Source: an uncultured Acidovorax sp. (GTDB taxonomy: Bacteria; Pseudomonadota; Gammaproteobacteria; Burkholderiales; Burkholderiaceae_C). Taken from it: a stretch of 50,551 bases of DNA. Positions 50,419 to 50,551 of the stretch are shown here, one piece after another. Position 1 is the stretch's first letter, and every line of letters starts with the position of its first letter. The stretch is taken from positions 1 to 50,551 of the forward strand of contig CAJYKV010000013.1 in the NCBI GenBank assembly GCA_913774955.1. The letters run 5' to 3'. The position numbers were made by a program, and so were the translations under genes. The notes beneath the pieces were generated by a model that searched no databases, was not told where the DNA came from, and saw only the letters and a list, made by a program, of their open reading frames with translations.

Positions 50419-50551
50419 TTACTTCAGCAGGGACAGCACGCCCTGGGGCAGCTGGTTGGCCTGGGCCACCATCGCCGTGCCGGCCTGCTGCAGGATCTGC
50501 GAGCGCGACAGGTTGGCGGTTTCGGCCGCGAAGTCGGCATCCTGGATGCGG
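50419..50551 (-). CDS. fliC: Flagellin, C-terminal end (partial)
   Basis: The last 44 codons of a flagellin gene, entering from the right edge. The translation includes [20 protein letters not shown] and ends [14 protein letters not shown], the conserved D0 helix that packs the filament core. The TAA stop is at 50419-50421. The 120 bases to the VioA-like start contain no clear terminator, so some read-through into the glycosylation genes is possible. The filament protein is the probable substrate of those downstream enzymes. Confidence 0.95.
   Translation of the reverse strand, partial: RIQDADFAAETANLSRSQILQQAGTAMVAQANQLPQGVLSLLK

Noticed and set aside
1-50551. Prophage, CRISPR, integron or defence island
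   Set aside because: No phage genes, integrase, regularly spaced repeats, attC-like sites or known defence domains were seen; the hipBA remnant is the only toxin-antitoxin-like element.

Overview
The window is about 68% GC (by eye) and reads as chromosome of a Comamonadaceae betaproteobacterium, most like Acidovorax/Paracidovorax (the avenae-citrulli group). This rests on the flagellar gene order, Bug/TctC-type binding proteins, codon use, and an intergenic element of a kind I remember from that family. No search was run, so genus is an inference. No tRNA, rRNA, CRISPR array, insertion sequence or replication origin was seen.

Layout. 1-871: 5' part of a chemoreceptor gene. 872-1315: gene-free stretch with an orphan terminator-like hairpin. 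1316-4199: compact arsenic-resistance operon arsR-arsB-arsC-arsH, probably starting as a leaderless transcript. 4216-10019: sulfur module, with a minus-strand operon (thiol dioxygenase, four-domain rhodanese, cystathionine beta-lyase) divergent from a LysR regulator and a TctC-type binding protein. 10022-10200: repeat-like intergenic element. 10245-19589: amino-acid and small-molecule genes (creatininase-like hydrolase, histidine phosphatase, a phzF-VOC-LysE-dehydratase operon joined by 4-base overlaps, aminotransferase plus GST, and a MocR regulator divergent from a second LysE exporter).

19636-50551: flagellar and chemotaxis cluster. flgBCDEFGHIJKL plus an HDOD-domain gene run on the minus strand, divergent from flgA-flgM-flgN. 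A second minus-strand block holds flhB-flhA-flhF-flhG-like-fliA, and a third motA-motB-cheY-cheZ. Upstream of motA lie a 1463-1464 residue methyltransferase/multi-glycosyltransferase protein and a VioA-like sugar aminotransferase, then the 3' end of a flagellin gene. The last three suggest flagellin glycosylation.

How it fits together. flgB and flhB share an aligned promoter of about 62 bp (dyad with CGAA...TTCG ends, TTTAGA, 16-base spacer, AAT-CGG), as expected of class II genes under one activator. flgM and motA each carry a sigma-28-type promoter, as expected of genes served by FliA. FlgM and FlgN are encoded together and end at a strong terminator, and a hairpin covers the flgN start codon.

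The most unusual features are: a hipBA-type module inserted antisense between flgH and flgI, with intact hipB and triple operator but a hipA that lost its kinase core; an FlhG-like protein without the Walker A loop; the giant glycosyltransferase fusion beside fliC; the four-rhodanese protein with one catalytic Cys; and the flgN start-codon hairpin. I did not find a clearly new defence or mobile system. The best candidates for undescribed biology are the sulfur module, the residual HipB circuit inside the flagellar operon, and the glycosylation pair.
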